A DNA stretch of 64,000 bases from contig NZ_VCIX01000092.1 of assembly GCF_006345825.1 (NCBI RefSeq), positions 1,240,001-1,304,000 on the forward strand, read 5' to 3'. The position numbers and the translations under genes were made by a program. The notes below the pieces were generated by a model. It was not told the DNA's origin. It searched no databases and saw only the letters and a list, made by a program, of their open reading frames with translations. The stretch is from Paenibacillus paridis (GTDB lineage Bacteria; Bacillota; Bacilli; Paenibacillales; Paenibacillaceae). Positions 17,201 to 24,961 of this stretch are shown here, in pieces; the first letter of the stretch is position 1, and each line of letters begins with the position of its first letter.

Positions 17201-17857
17201 ACGCAAAATGAAGTCAGAGATATTAAACGCCAGATTTCGTCGCTCGGGGAAGTAAACCTGGGCGCGATCGAGGAATATGAGCGCGTAAGCGAACGGTTTG
17301 AGTTTTTGTCAGAGCAGAAGGATGACCTCATCGAGGCAAAGACGACGCTGTATCAGGTCATCCGGGAGATGGACGATGAGATGTCGAAACGGTTCAAAAC
17401 AACATTTGAAGCGATTCGCGGCCATTTCGTAGTCGTTTTTGCCAAGCTATTCGGAGGCGGCCGAGCGGACCTAGTGCTCGTTGATCCGGATCGCGTGCTC
17501 GATACGGGGATCGATATCGTAGCGCAGCCGCCAGGCAAAAAACTGCAAAACCTGCAGCTGTTATCTGGTGGAGAGCGCGCGTTAACGGCGATTGCTTTGC
17601 TGTTTGCGATATTGCAGGTCAAGCCAGTGCCGTTCTGTGTGCTCGATGAAGTTGAAGCCGCGCTAGACGAAGCCAATGTCTCGCGCTTTGCGCAATATTT
17701 GCGCGAGTTTTCGGAGCTGACGCAGTTTATCGTCGTTACGCACCGGAAAGGGACAATGGAGGAAGCGGATGTGCTGTATGGCGTTACGATGGAGGAAGGC
17801 GGCGTATCGAAGCTAGTCTCCGTGCGCTTGGAGGATGAAGAGCCGGTATCCGCATAA
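14282..17857 (+). CDS. smc: Chromosome segregation protein SMC
   Basis: SMC is the ATPase core of the condensin-like SMC-ScpAB complex that organises and segregates the chromosome. The 1191-residue protein is full length. The N-terminal head has Walker A GPNGSGKS (31-38). Long coiled coils flank a hinge (about 520-640, with glycine-rich ending GGSMTGGS). The C-terminal head has the ABC signature LSGGERAL (about 1094-1101) and Walker B FCVLDEVEAALDEAN. The start follows GGGTGAGGTGA. ftsY is 34 bases downstream, so the two are probably cotranscribed. Confidence 0.97.
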   Translation: MFLKRIELSGFKSFADRTEMEFVTGITAVVGPNGSGKSNISDGIRWVLGEQSAKSLRGGKMEDIIFAGSDARKAVNYSEVSLTLDNADGALPLEYNEVTVTRRVHRSGDSEYLINKQPCRLKDITELFMDTGIGKEAYSIIGQGRIEEILSTRSEDRRGIFEEASGIVKYKSRKREAQRKLDETEQNLLRIHDLVTELEDQVTPLRKQSEKAIHFKSLKEKLKTKEISMYVHSIEQIHGSWTEANGKLERLKQEELQLSTVVSKHDAHLEKDRHQLRELEHALDQLHEAMLQISEDFEKCEGYGEVLKERKRNLEQNKRQLEESIAAQDARIGTMTQEEAEFRSRAAALQLQLADLRAKISDEEARLLGVAGGAVADAEETLKGELLEVLSSMAQHRNEIRYAAQQQETLQRRMERISEDESKWLEQQTKLDARRLELAEALESTLTRLEQARNKTLTESEQVRTISQGLEEVTLAIRKWEQKLDSHVSRRDTMKEMQDALDGFMQGVKEVLKASRRGNSGITGVHGAVAELLRVPERIETAVETALGGALQHIVMEDEKTARTAIAFLKQRQLGRATFLPLDVIRGRQVPEHDRRTAETIEGFVGVAADLVSSDSRYSAIVNSLLGNVLLAETLEQANRIASKCQYRYRVVTLEGDVVNAGGSMTGGSLQKKGASLLGRQRQIDSLDQEIKDSERMVEQLRNKLSDLRKEHSIRSHNIEELRAEGEKSRIEEQQIRAELQQLHNEAKHLDEQRQLYSADRNTHLSEQKDVQTAAAAAEKRLEQLVVDEARLQEAIRMAEERRKASESAKEELQGQLTDIKIAAAKADQERLSYEDQSARVRTEIQRAKQELQGQRSLLVQQEEELARHNQEMVNQIEQLNHLRIKKQECGEQTDLKRSARAQRIAELDLGESETKEQRAQLRQVEEQMRQTEIAANRLDVELDNLLRKLSEEYELSYELAKEEYPVPEDVIGTQNEVRDIKRQISSLGEVNLGAIEEYERVSERFEFLSEQKDDLIEAKTTLYQVIREMDDEMSKRFKTTFEAIRGHFVVVFAKLFGGGRADLVLVDPDRVLDTGIDIVAQPPGKKLQNLQLLSGGERALTAIALLFAILQVKPVPFCVLDEVEAALDEANVSRFAQYLREFSELTQFIVVTHRKGTMEEADVLYGVTMEEGGVSKLVSVRLEDEEPVSA

Positions 17858-17891
17858 AAAATCGGCAATGTGAGGATGGGGAGTAGAGAAG

Positions 17892-18899
17892 ATGAGTTTT
17901 TTTAAGAAGCTGAAGGAAAGCATCGCTTCAAAAACAGAAGCGGTAACAAATATATTTAAAGAAGGCTTGTCCAAGACGCGTACAGCGTTTGTTGAGAAGG
18001 TTGAGGAGCTGATTACCCGCCGCAAAAAGATCGATGAGCAGTTCTATGAGGAGCTGGAGGAAATTCTAATTGGCGCAGATGTTGGCGTCAACACGGTAAT
18101 GCAGCTCATCGAGGACTTGCGCGTTGAAGTGAAGAAGCGGAAGATCGAGGACGCAGCTGATTTACAGCCGATTCTTTCGGAGAAGCTGATCCAGCTGATG
18201 AAAGGCGATGACCAGTCAGGCTTGCGTATGGCGTCCAGTGGGATAACCGTTATTTTGTTCGTTGGCGTCAATGGCGTCGGCAAGACCACCACGATCGGCA
18301 AGCTGGCCCACAAGTTCAAAAGCGAGGGGAAAAGCGTGCTTATGGCAGCGGGAGACACCTTCCGTGCAGGAGCAATTGAGCAGCTTGAAGTATGGGGTCA
18401 GCGCGTAGGCGTGGACGTCATTAAGCAGCAATCGGGTTCAGATCCCGCGGCAGTCATGTATGACGCAGTGCAAGCGGCTAAGCAGCGCGGCGTTGACGTG
18501 CTCCTCTGCGATACAGCTGGAAGGCTGCAAAATAAAACGAATCTAATGGAAGAGCTGAACAAGATCTTCCGTGTTATCAGACGCGAGTTGCCGGATGCGC
18601 CGCATGAGGTCCTTCTTGTCCTGGATGCGACAACCGGCCAAAACGCGCTAAGCCAAGCCAAATTGTTCGGCGAGAAAAGCGGCGTAACTGGCCTTGTGCT
18701 GACCAAGCTTGATGGCACGGCCAAGGGCGGAATCGTCATTGCGATTCGCAATGAGCTGAGCTTGCCCGTTAAGCTCGTGGGACTCGGCGAGAAAATGGGC
18801 GATCTTCAGCAGTTTGATTCCGAGCAATTTATCCATGCGCTGTTTGCCGGATTGATTCAGCGCGAGGATGACAGTGACGAATCAAAAACAGCGGAATAA
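17892..18899 (+). CDS. ftsY: Signal recognition particle receptor FtsY
   Basis: FtsY docks SRP-ribosome complexes at the membrane. The 335-residue SRP GTPase has an N domain (1-95) and a G domain with GVNGVGKT (125-132), DTAGRLQ and TKLDGTAKGG. The long acidic A domain found in E. coli is missing, as is usual in Gram-positives; a short basic amphipathic start (MSFFKKLKESIASK) likely contacts lipid. The partner gene ffh lies two genes downstream. Confidence 0.96.
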   Translation: MSFFKKLKESIASKTEAVTNIFKEGLSKTRTAFVEKVEELITRRKKIDEQFYEELEEILIGADVGVNTVMQLIEDLRVEVKKRKIEDAADLQPILSEKLIQLMKGDDQSGLRMASSGITVILFVGVNGVGKTTTIGKLAHKFKSEGKSVLMAAGDTFRAGAIEQLEVWGQRVGVDVIKQQSGSDPAAVMYDAVQAAKQRGVDVLLCDTAGRLQNKTNLMEELNKIFRVIRRELPDAPHEVLLVLDATTGQNALSQAKLFGEKSGVTGLVLTKLDGTAKGGIVIAIRNELSLPVKLVGLGEKMGDLQQFDSEQFIHALFAGLIQREDDSDESKTAE

Positions 18900-18962
18900 T
18901 GTCAGCCTGTTCGTCAGATTCGCCTGAAAAGAGCGGCTTGTAAAGGTGACAAGGGGAAATGC

Positions 18963-18992
18963 TTGACAGCAGCCTACAGCTTCATGTATGAT
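18963..18992 (+). promoter_or_regulatory. SigA-type promoter for ylxM-ffh
   Basis: TTGACA (18963-18968) and TATGAT (18987-18992) are separated by 18 bases. Five of the six -10 positions and all -35 positions match consensus. A leader of about 70 bases runs to ylxM. Confidence 0.78.
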
Positions 18993-19065
18993 AAAAGACG
19001 TTGTCAGGTGTAAAGGTATTTACCTTGTCGGTGACGCAAGCATAATAACAGGAGGGGCTGAGGGG

Positions 19066-19428
19066 ATGAAAGCAAATGAACCAGATGCCTTATCCAAAAC
19101 AACCCGAATAAACTTGTTATTCGATTTTTACGAGCCGCTCTTGACTGAGAAGCAGCGGACGTTTCTCAAATATTATTTCCATGATGATTTTTCTCTGGGA
19201 GAGATTGCAGCGGAATTCGGCATTAGCCGGCAAGCGGTCTATGAGCATATCAAGCGGGCTGAACAGGTGCTTGAGAGCTATGAGAGCAAGCTTGAGCTTC
19301 ATCTCAAACATGAGTCCTTCTCACAACTAACGGTGCAGCTTGTGAACAGCGTCAATGCATTATCCCTTGCCGAGGAAGAACGGCAGGCGCTCATGAGCGT
19401 TATCGCACAATTTAAATTGACCGAGTAA
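19066..19428 (+). CDS. ylxM: YlxM family helix-turn-helix protein, SRP-associated
   Basis: YlxM is a small (120-residue) SigA-region-4-like helix-turn-helix protein (FSLGEIAAEFGISRQAVYEHIKRAE), always next to ffh. In streptococci YlxM has been shown to bind the SRP and modulate its GTPase. The recognition helix looks DNA-binding, but its target is unknown. ATG 19066 follows GGAGGGG at 19051-19057; the frame runs open to 18988 but overlaps the promoter. ffh begins 27 bases later. Confidence 0.92.
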   Translation: MKANEPDALSKTTRINLLFDFYEPLLTEKQRTFLKYYFHDDFSLGEIAAEFGISRQAVYEHIKRAEQVLESYESKLELHLKHESFSQLTVQLVNSVNALSLAEEERQALMSVIAQFKLTE

Positions 19429-19455
19429 TTAAATGAAGAATGGAGGTGACGGTAC

Positions 19456-20832
19456 ATGGCAGCATTTGAGAGCTTATCGAGTCGGCTTCAAAATGTGTTC
19501 AGCAAGCTAAGGGGCAAAGGCAAGGTTTCCGAGGAAGATGTTGGCGAAGCAATGCGCGAGGTGCGTTTGGCGCTTCTGGAGGCGGACGTTAACTTCAAAG
19601 TCGTTAAGGACTTTATCGCGAAGGTGAAGGAACGGGCGATTGGCTTGGATGTATCCAAGAGCTTCACGCCTGGCATGGTCGTCATCGATATCGTAAATAA
19701 AGAGCTGACCGAGCTGATGGGCGGCACGCAGAGCAAGCTGGCGAAGGCTAACAAGCCGCCAACAGTCATTATGATGGCTGGTTTGCAGGGCGCCGGTAAA
19801 ACAACGACATCGGGCAAGTTGGCCAAGCTGCTGCAGAAGAGCAACAACAAGCCGCTTCTAATTGCATGTGACATTTATCGTCCGGCTGCGATTAAGCAGC
19901 TTCAAGTTCTCGGTGAGCAGATTAATGCACCGGTCTTCTCCCTGGGCGACCAGACTTCGCCCGTAGAGATTGCACGTGCCGGTCTGCAGCATGCCAAAGA
20001 GAATGGAAATGACTACGTCATTATTGATACCGCTGGACGACTGCATATCGACGAAGAGCTGATGGAAGAGCTGAAGCAAATCCATTTGGTTACGAAGCCG
20101 GATGAAGTTCTTCTCGTGGTGGATGCGATGACGGGACAAGATGCCGTCAACGTTGCGCAAAGCTTTCATGAGCAGCTCGCCTTAACGGGTGTTGTGCTCA
20201 CGAAGCTTGATGGCGACACCCGCGGCGGCGCGGCGCTATCGGTTAAAGCCGTAACAGGCTGTCCGATTAAATTCGCGGCGATGGGTGAGAAGATTGACTC
20301 CTTGGAGCCATTCCATCCGGAGCGCATGGCGTCCCGTATTCTCGGCATGGGGGATATGCTTTCCCTTATTGAGAAGGCACAGTCGAATATCGATGCGGAT
20401 AAGGCGAAGGAAATGGAACGCAAGATGCGTACCGCAGAGTTTACGTTCGACGATTTCCTTGAGCAGATGGAGCAGGTTCGCAACTTGGGGCCGCTTGATC
20501 AAATTATGGATATGCTGCCCGGCATGAACAAGATGAAGGGCATGAAAGATATGAAGGTCGATGAGAAGCAAATCGGCCGCGTTGAGGCGATTGTCCGCTC
20601 CATGACGAAAGAGGAGAAGCAAAAGCCTGAGCTGCTTAACCACAGTCGCCGCAAACGCGTCGCTGCTGGCAGTGGCACGACGATTGTTGAGGTTAACCGC
20701 CTCATTAAACAATTCGACGACATGAAGAAAATGATGAAGCAATTCTCATCGATGATGGGTCCGAAAGGTCCGAAGGGCGGCAAGAAAGGCCTGAAGGGCA
20801 TGCTCGGCAAAAATATGAAATTCCCGTTTTAA
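19456..20832 (+). CDS. ffh: Signal recognition particle protein Ffh
   Basis: Ffh binds signal peptides and SRP RNA. The 458-residue protein has the NG GTPase (Walker A GLQGAGKT at 109-116, DTAGRLH, TKLDGDTRGG) and a C-terminal methionine-rich M domain. The RNA-binding segment is visible as the SRRKRVAAGSGT motif. The C-terminus is a Gly/Lys-rich tail. ATG 19456 follows GGAGGTGA. SRP RNA itself is not encoded in the window. rpsP follows 33 bases later. Confidence 0.97.
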   Translation: MAAFESLSSRLQNVFSKLRGKGKVSEEDVGEAMREVRLALLEADVNFKVVKDFIAKVKERAIGLDVSKSFTPGMVVIDIVNKELTELMGGTQSKLAKANKPPTVIMMAGLQGAGKTTTSGKLAKLLQKSNNKPLLIACDIYRPAAIKQLQVLGEQINAPVFSLGDQTSPVEIARAGLQHAKENGNDYVIIDTAGRLHIDEELMEELKQIHLVTKPDEVLLVVDAMTGQDAVNVAQSFHEQLALTGVVLTKLDGDTRGGAALSVKAVTGCPIKFAAMGEKIDSLEPFHPERMASRILGMGDMLSLIEKAQSNIDADKAKEMERKMRTAEFTFDDFLEQMEQVRNLGPLDQIMDMLPGMNKMKGMKDMKVDEKQIGRVEAIVRSMTKEEKQKPELLNHSRRKRVAAGSGTTIVEVNRLIKQFDDMKKMMKQFSSMMGPKGPKGGKKGLKGMLGKNMKFPF

Positions 20833-20865
20833 GTACAGTTTACTCTTTGAAGGAGGTGAATTTTC

Positions 20866-21138
20866 ATGGCAGTACGTATTCGTTTGAAAAGAATTGGTGC
20901 TCACAAAGCTCCTTTCTACCGTGTAGTAGTTTCGGATTCCCGTTCGCCGCGTGACGGACGTTTTATCGAAGAGATCGGCACTTATAACCCGGTTGCACAA
21001 CCGGCTCAAGTTAAGATCGATGAAGAAAAAGCGTTGAAATGGTTGCAAACAGGAGCACAAGCTTCTGATACCGTTCGCGACTTGCTTTCCAAAGCTGGTG
21101 TTCTGAAGAAGTTCCATGAGCTTAAGCAACAGAAATAA
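20866..21138 (+). CDS. rpsP: 30S ribosomal protein S16
   Basis: This 90-residue S16 starts with MAVRIRLKRIGAHKAPFYR and includes the conserved DSRSPRDGRFIEEIGTYNP, so identification is direct. The SD AAGGAGGTGA precedes ATG 20866. It belongs to the ffh-rpsP-khpA-rimM-trmD series, which ties ribosome assembly to tRNA and 16S maturation. Confidence 0.98.
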   Translation: MAVRIRLKRIGAHKAPFYRVVVSDSRSPRDGRFIEEIGTYNPVAQPAQVKIDEEKALKWLQTGAQASDTVRDLLSKAGVLKKFHELKQQK

Positions 21139-21163
21139 CTGTTGAATAGCGGAGGGCCTTGAG

Positions 21164-21394
21164 ATGAAAGAATTGATTCTTGTCATAGCGAAGGCATTGG
21201 TTGATCATCCTGATCAGGTGCAAATCAATGTGAAGGATGATGACCGTGGCACGATATACGAGCTTTCGGTTCACCCCGAGGATATCGGTAAAATCATCGG
21301 TAAACAGGGACGCATAGCGAAAGCGATTCGAACGGTTGTCACTTCTGCTTCCGTCAAATCGCCAAAGCGTGTCATCGTTGACATCATGTCATGA
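21164..21394 (+). CDS. khpA: KH-domain RNA-binding protein KhpA (YlqC)
   Basis: KhpA is a one-domain KH RNA-binding protein of 76 residues. The nucleic-acid-binding GxxG loop lies in IIGKQGRIAKAIR (44-56). In other Firmicutes it partners with KhpB/EloR and influences cell elongation and small-RNA biology. It sits between rpsP and rimM as in B. subtilis and is followed by a terminator, so it ends a transcript that begins near ylxM. Confidence 0.95.
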   Translation: MKELILVIAKALVDHPDQVQINVKDDDRGTIYELSVHPEDIGKIIGKQGRIAKAIRTVVTSASVKSPKRVIVDIMS

Positions 21395-21407
21395 TGCACA
21401 TGCGAGA

Positions 21408-21442
21408 AGAAGGCCGGGATGAATGTCCTGGCCTTCTTTTTT
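21408..21442 (+). terminator. Rho-independent terminator after khpA
   Basis: AGAAGGCCGGGA (21408-21419) pairs with TCCTGGCCTTCT (21426-21437), with one wobble, and a T-run follows. It closes the ylxM-ffh-rpsP-khpA unit before rimM. Confidence 0.9.
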
Positions 21443-21519
21443 CGTCATTAGGTTCCATGAGAACTAGACATCTCCAAGCGGCTTCGTTCTTCGACATGGA
21501 ACGATGCCGTTTTTGCATG

Positions 21520-21525
21520 TATAAT
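21520..21525 (+). promoter_or_regulatory. Possible -10 box upstream of rimM
   Basis: A perfect TATAAT lies 31 bases before the rimM start and follows the khpA terminator. The expected -35 position (TGGAAC) is poor, so only the -10 is convincing. Confidence 0.4.
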
Positions 21526-21556
21526 AAGGTATACACATTGGAAGGGCTGATTTGAC

Positions 21557-22081
21557 ATGAGCGAAAAATGGTTTACGGTCGGGAAGGTAGTCAATACGCA
21601 TGGCATTCGGGGAGAACTTAAGATTTTGTCGCAAACGGATTTTGCGGAGGTCCGTTTTGCAGTGGGAAGCCAGCTACTAATGCTGAATGAAGAAAACGGG
21701 GCGTCGCTTGAAGTAAAAGTGATTAGCTCGCGTGCGAACAAAAACGTATACATATTGAAGCTGGAAGGCTTCACGAATATTAATGAAGTAGAGAAATATA
21801 AGGGCTGGGTGCTTAAGGTTTCGAAGGACAAGCAGCTTGAGCTTGACGAAGGCGAATACTATTACCATGAAATTATCGGTTGCCGGGTCGTGACGGAGGA
21901 AGGCGAGGAAATTGGCACGATCTCTGAAATTTTAAGTCCAGGCGCTAACGACGTTTGGGTTGTGGACCGGCCTAAGGGTTCAGGCAAGCAGCTGCTCCTG
22001 CCAGTCATTGACGAGGTGCTAAAGAACGTCGATACGAAAGAAAAAGTTGTGACGGTTCACCTCATGGAAGGGTTGATTTAA
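21557..22081 (+). CDS. rimM: Ribosome maturation factor RimM
   Basis: RimM helps fold the 3' domain of 16S rRNA and binds S19. The 174-residue protein has the N-terminal beta-barrel beginning VGKVVNTHGIRGELK and the PRC-barrel with YYHEIIGCRV and LLLPVIDEVLKNVD. trmD starts 3 bases after the stop, so the two are translationally linked. Confidence 0.96.
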   Translation: MSEKWFTVGKVVNTHGIRGELKILSQTDFAEVRFAVGSQLLMLNEENGASLEVKVISSRANKNVYILKLEGFTNINEVEKYKGWVLKVSKDKQLELDEGEYYYHEIIGCRVVTEEGEEIGTISEILSPGANDVWVVDRPKGSGKQLLLPVIDEVLKNVDTKEKVVTVHLMEGLI

Positions 22082-22084
22082 CCG

Positions 22085-22837
22085 ATGAAAATTGATGTGC
22101 TGACGTTATTTCCCGAAATGTTCGATGGCGTGTTCCAAGCGAGCATCCTGGGAAAAGCGAAGGGAAAAGGGATTGTTGATCTACAGGCAATCAACTTTCG
22201 TGCTTATTCGGGCAATAAGCATAATACCGTTGACGATTATCCTTACGGCGGCGGAGGCGGCATGGTGTTGAAGCCAGAGCCGGTTTTCGCGGCAGTTGAG
22301 GATCTCAAACTGGAAGAGGACGTAAAGCCCCGCGTGGTGTTGCTCTGTCCGCAAGGAGCACAGTTTACGCAGCAGAAGGCAGAGGAGCTTGCCAAAGAAC
22401 AGCACATCGTGCTTATCTGCGGACATTATGAGGGCTACGATGAGCGTATTCGCGAGCACCTCGTTACCGACGAGCTATCGATTGGCGATTATGTGCTGAC
22501 GGGCGGGGAAATCCCGGCCATGGTGCTGATCGACAGCGTCGTAAGACTGCTGCCTGGCGTGCTAGGCAATGAGACGTCGGCAGTAACGGATTCTTACAGC
22601 ACGGGCTTGCTTGAGCATCCGCACTATACTCGTCCTGCCGCGTTTCGTGGATGGGAGGTGCCGGAGGTTCTAATATCCGGACACCATGCCAATATTGAGG
22701 TATGGCGGCGTCAGCAGTCGCTTTTGCGGACGCTGGAGCGCCGTCCTGACCTACTAAAGAGTGCGGAGCTCTCGGATAAGGAGCGCAAGTGGATCGCTTC
22801 TCGAAGGAAACAGGAGCCGGACAAGGCACGTACGTGA
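22085..22837 (+). CDS. trmD: tRNA (guanine(37)-N(1))-methyltransferase TrmD
   Basis: TrmD methylates G37 of tRNAs and prevents +1 frameshifting; it is essential in most bacteria. The 250-residue SPOUT enzyme starts with MKIDVLTLFPEMF and has the trefoil-knot SAM site (ICGHYEGYDERI and SIGDYVLTGGE). In most Firmicutes rplS follows directly. Here a convergent gene and a bidirectional hairpin intervene. Confidence 0.97.
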   Translation: MKIDVLTLFPEMFDGVFQASILGKAKGKGIVDLQAINFRAYSGNKHNTVDDYPYGGGGGMVLKPEPVFAAVEDLKLEEDVKPRVVLLCPQGAQFTQQKAEELAKEQHIVLICGHYEGYDERIREHLVTDELSIGDYVLTGGEIPAMVLIDSVVRLLPGVLGNETSAVTDSYSTGLLEHPHYTRPAAFRGWEVPEVLISGHHANIEVWRRQQSLLRTLERRPDLLKSAELSDKERKWIASRRKQEPDKART

Positions 22838-22858
22838 ATATGACTAATGTATAAATAC

Positions 22859-22888
22859 AAAGCCGCAGCGGAAGTCCGCTGCGGCTTT
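22859..22888. terminator. Bidirectional terminator between trmD and the SLH-CAP gene
   Basis: A perfect 14-bp GC-rich stem (22859-22872 with 22875-22888) is flanked by AAA and TTT, so it could serve trmD on the plus strand and the convergent gene on the minus strand. Confidence 0.8.
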
Positions 22889-22909
22889 GGTTGAGCATAA
22901 GGCCCAGAA

Positions 22910-24322
22910 TTATGGCGTATAAAAATTTTGCGTATAATAGACTTGGTAACTGCCGCCAATGGCAACGCCCGTTCCGAGCCGCTTCAGCTTGCTGCTTAGC
23001 AGCGTCTCGCGGTGTCCCTTTTTGGAATTAATCCATCCATAGTGTGCGAAAATGCTATTCGTGTATCCGGCTGCAATATTTTCCGAGGCTGAATGATATT
23101 TGACGCCACTGGCTTTCATGCGGTCAAAAGGCGTCGAGCCGTCGGGATTGGTATGGTCGAAAAAATCTCGTGCGCTCATGTCGCTGCTATGTCCATGGGC
23201 AGAGGCGGCGGCAAGCTTGTCCCATAACAAAAGCGGAATTCCGCGGCTTGCGCGTTCGGCATTCGCCAAATCAAAAAGCTGCTGCTCATAGGCAGCTTCA
23301 AGCTTGCTTGAATAGGCTGCTTTTGGAGCCTGGGACGATTCCTGATTCATAAGCAGGATCGCGCTAATTTTGCTGCTGTTTTGTCTATCTAGAAACAAAG
23401 TGGTTCGGACCTTATTGGTGGTATAGGCATAATAGTCGTCAGCCGCCTCTGCTTTCGTAACATTGGATACCAGTTTTTTGGCGTTTTCTATGCTTTGACT
23501 GATTTTTATGCCTGATTTCAGGCTCCAGCTGCCGCCTGCATTAGAGTAGAGAGCCGTTACTCGTTCATTTTGAACGCCGAACATCATAAGGTTGTCATAG
23601 CTCGCATTATAGACATACCAGGAGAAGCCATATTCGCTCGGATCGATGCGTGAGGGCTTGCCGAGCAGCGTCTGCAGCCTTTGCTGCGTGTCATTCAATG
23701 CGATTCCGCCTAGCGAGTCGTTGGTGTTTTGGATTTTTGCTGCGGATAGTGTGCTGGAATGAAGTTTGAGGTTATAAAAGAAGGTGAGCGCCTCGGCGCG
23801 CGTTAGTTTTCCGTCTGCAGCAAAACCTGCGACCGTAGCCGAGGTGCGTCCGCTTGATATTTTCTCGTTGAGCAGCCATTGGATGGCGCTTTGCTCGGTG
23901 TAGGTCTTACCGCTTGCCGCCGATGCGAGCAGCAGTGCAGCTTGTCCGCGCCGCAATTCGCCTGTTGGCTTAATCGTGCTTAATGGCCAGCCCAGATTAT
24001 TTGCATAATCGTAATAAGGCGCAGACCAACTGGCGCCGCTTGATGCGGATTCATTAACTAAACTATATGTTCTTAATAGCATGGCAAGAAATTCAGCTTC
24101 ATTAACAAGCTTATTAGGCTTGAACGAGCCATCCTCGTAGCCTTGAGCCAAATGCTGCTCGGTTGCCCAAGCGATGTAGAAGCCGGCCCAGTGGCCGCTT
24201 GTATCCTTGAACGCTACGGTATCCGCTGATGCCTGCAATGGACCTGCCACTGCGAGCACGCTTAATACAGCGAGAATCCCCCCTTTTTTCAAAATAGTTG
24301 AGAAACGTCGTGGGTGGTGCAA
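22910..24322 (-). CDS. Secreted SLH and CAP (SCP/PR-1) domain protein
   Basis: A signal peptide (hydrophobic GGILAVLSVLAVAGPLQASA) precedes SLH-type repeats (FKDTSGHWAGFYIAWATEQ, GYEDGSFKPN). A CAP-associated middle region follows, then a C-terminal CAP domain (LFDLANAERASRGIPLL, HSSDMSARDFFDHTNPDG, SENIAAGY). CAP proteins in Bacillales are cell-surface or spore-associated; many resemble B. subtilis YkwD, and their biochemical role is unclear. GTG 24331 is in frame but sits inside the SD (AGAGGTG), so I chose TTG 24322, giving 470 residues. It interrupts the otherwise conserved trmD-rplS neighbourhood. Confidence 0.85.
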   Translation of the reverse strand: MHHPRRFSTILKKGGILAVLSVLAVAGPLQASADTVAFKDTSGHWAGFYIAWATEQHLAQGYEDGSFKPNKLVNEAEFLAMLLRTYSLVNESASSGASWSAPYYDYANNLGWPLSTIKPTGELRRGQAALLLASAASGKTYTEQSAIQWLLNEKISSGRTSATVAGFAADGKLTRAEALTFFYNLKLHSSTLSAAKIQNTNDSLGGIALNDTQQRLQTLLGKPSRIDPSEYGFSWYVYNASYDNLMMFGVQNERVTALYSNAGGSWSLKSGIKISQSIENAKKLVSNVTKAEAADDYYAYTTNKVRTTLFLDRQNSSKISAILLMNQESSQAPKAAYSSKLEAAYEQQLFDLANAERASRGIPLLLWDKLAAASAHGHSSDMSARDFFDHTNPDGSTPFDRMKASGVKYHSASENIAAGYTNSIFAHYGWINSKKGHRETLLSSKLKRLGTGVAIGGSYQVYYTQNFYTP

Positions 24323-24389
24323 AATGGTCACCTCTTTTGTCGGTGTTTGTCATACTTCAGTATACATGAAATTAAGATAAAAAATCGTG

Positions 24390-24418
24390 TTGTATTCTTG
24401 GGCTAGATATGGTAAAAT
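24390..24418 (+). promoter_or_regulatory. SigA-type promoter for rplS
   Basis: TTGTAT (24390-24395) and TAAAAT (24413-24418) are spaced by 17 bases, leaving a leader of about 100 bases before rplS. A separate promoter is needed because the SLH-CAP gene and terminator cut rplS off from trmD. Confidence 0.65.
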
Positions 24419-24424
24419 TTCTAA

Positions 24425-24522
24425 TGTTGTTCGTAAAGTCGGACGGTCCGCTATCAGCGATGATCCGGTTCAGAGGAATTCGGGGAGTTTATAAGAACGT
24501 CTATGTGGAAGGAGTGAATCAA
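24425..24522 (+). ncRNA. Candidate L19 mRNA leader
   Basis: The roughly 100-base untranslated stretch between the promoter and rplS includes a small hairpin (CGGA-CGG-TCCG). Firmicutes often carry an autoregulatory L19 leader here. I recognise position and size only, not a diagnostic sequence, so this is a weak call. Confidence 0.3.
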
Positions 24523-24864
24523 ATGAATCTTTTGCAAACAATTGCGCAAGAAAACCTGCGCCAAGGTCTACCGAACTTTCGTCCTGGTGACACGCTAAAA
24601 GTTCATGTAAAAGTTATCGAGGGAACTCGTGAGCGTATCCAGTTGTTCGAAGGCGTTGTTATCAAACGTCGCGGCGGTGGAATCAGCGAAACTTTTACAG
24701 TGCGTAAAATTTCCTACGGTGTTGGTGTGGAAAGAACTTTCCCGCTTAACTCGCCTAAAATCGAAAAAATCGAAGTGGCTCGCCGTGGTAAAGTACGTCG
24801 CGCGAAACTGTACTACCTACGTAGTCTTCGCGGAAAAGCTGCTCGTATTAAAGAAATTCGTTAA
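24523..24864 (+). CDS. rplS: 50S ribosomal protein L19
   Basis: This 113-residue L19 has the conserved FRPGDTLKVHVKVIEG, ERIQLFEGVVI and the C-terminal KLYYLR motif. ATG 24523 follows GGAAGGAGTGA; the open frame back to 24409 covers the leader and promoter and is not coding. L19 sits at the 30S-50S interface. The gene is transcribed alone and ends at a terminator. Confidence 0.98.
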   Translation: MNLLQTIAQENLRQGLPNFRPGDTLKVHVKVIEGTRERIQLFEGVVIKRRGGGISETFTVRKISYGVGVERTFPLNSPKIEKIEVARRGKVRRAKLYYLRSLRGKAARIKEIR

Positions 24865-24877
24865 GAACAAACGACAA

Positions 24878-24913
24878 GAGGGGCTTGCGCAAACAAGCTC
24901 CTTTTCGTTTTTT
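24878..24913 (+). terminator. Terminator after rplS
   Basis: GGGGCTTG (24880-24887) pairs with CAAGCTCC (24894-24901), with one wobble, and TTTTCGTTTTTT follows. Confidence 0.7.
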
Positions 24914-24961
24914 CTCAAAGGCTATTTACATATTCCAACATAGGGGAAGAAGGCGAACAGA

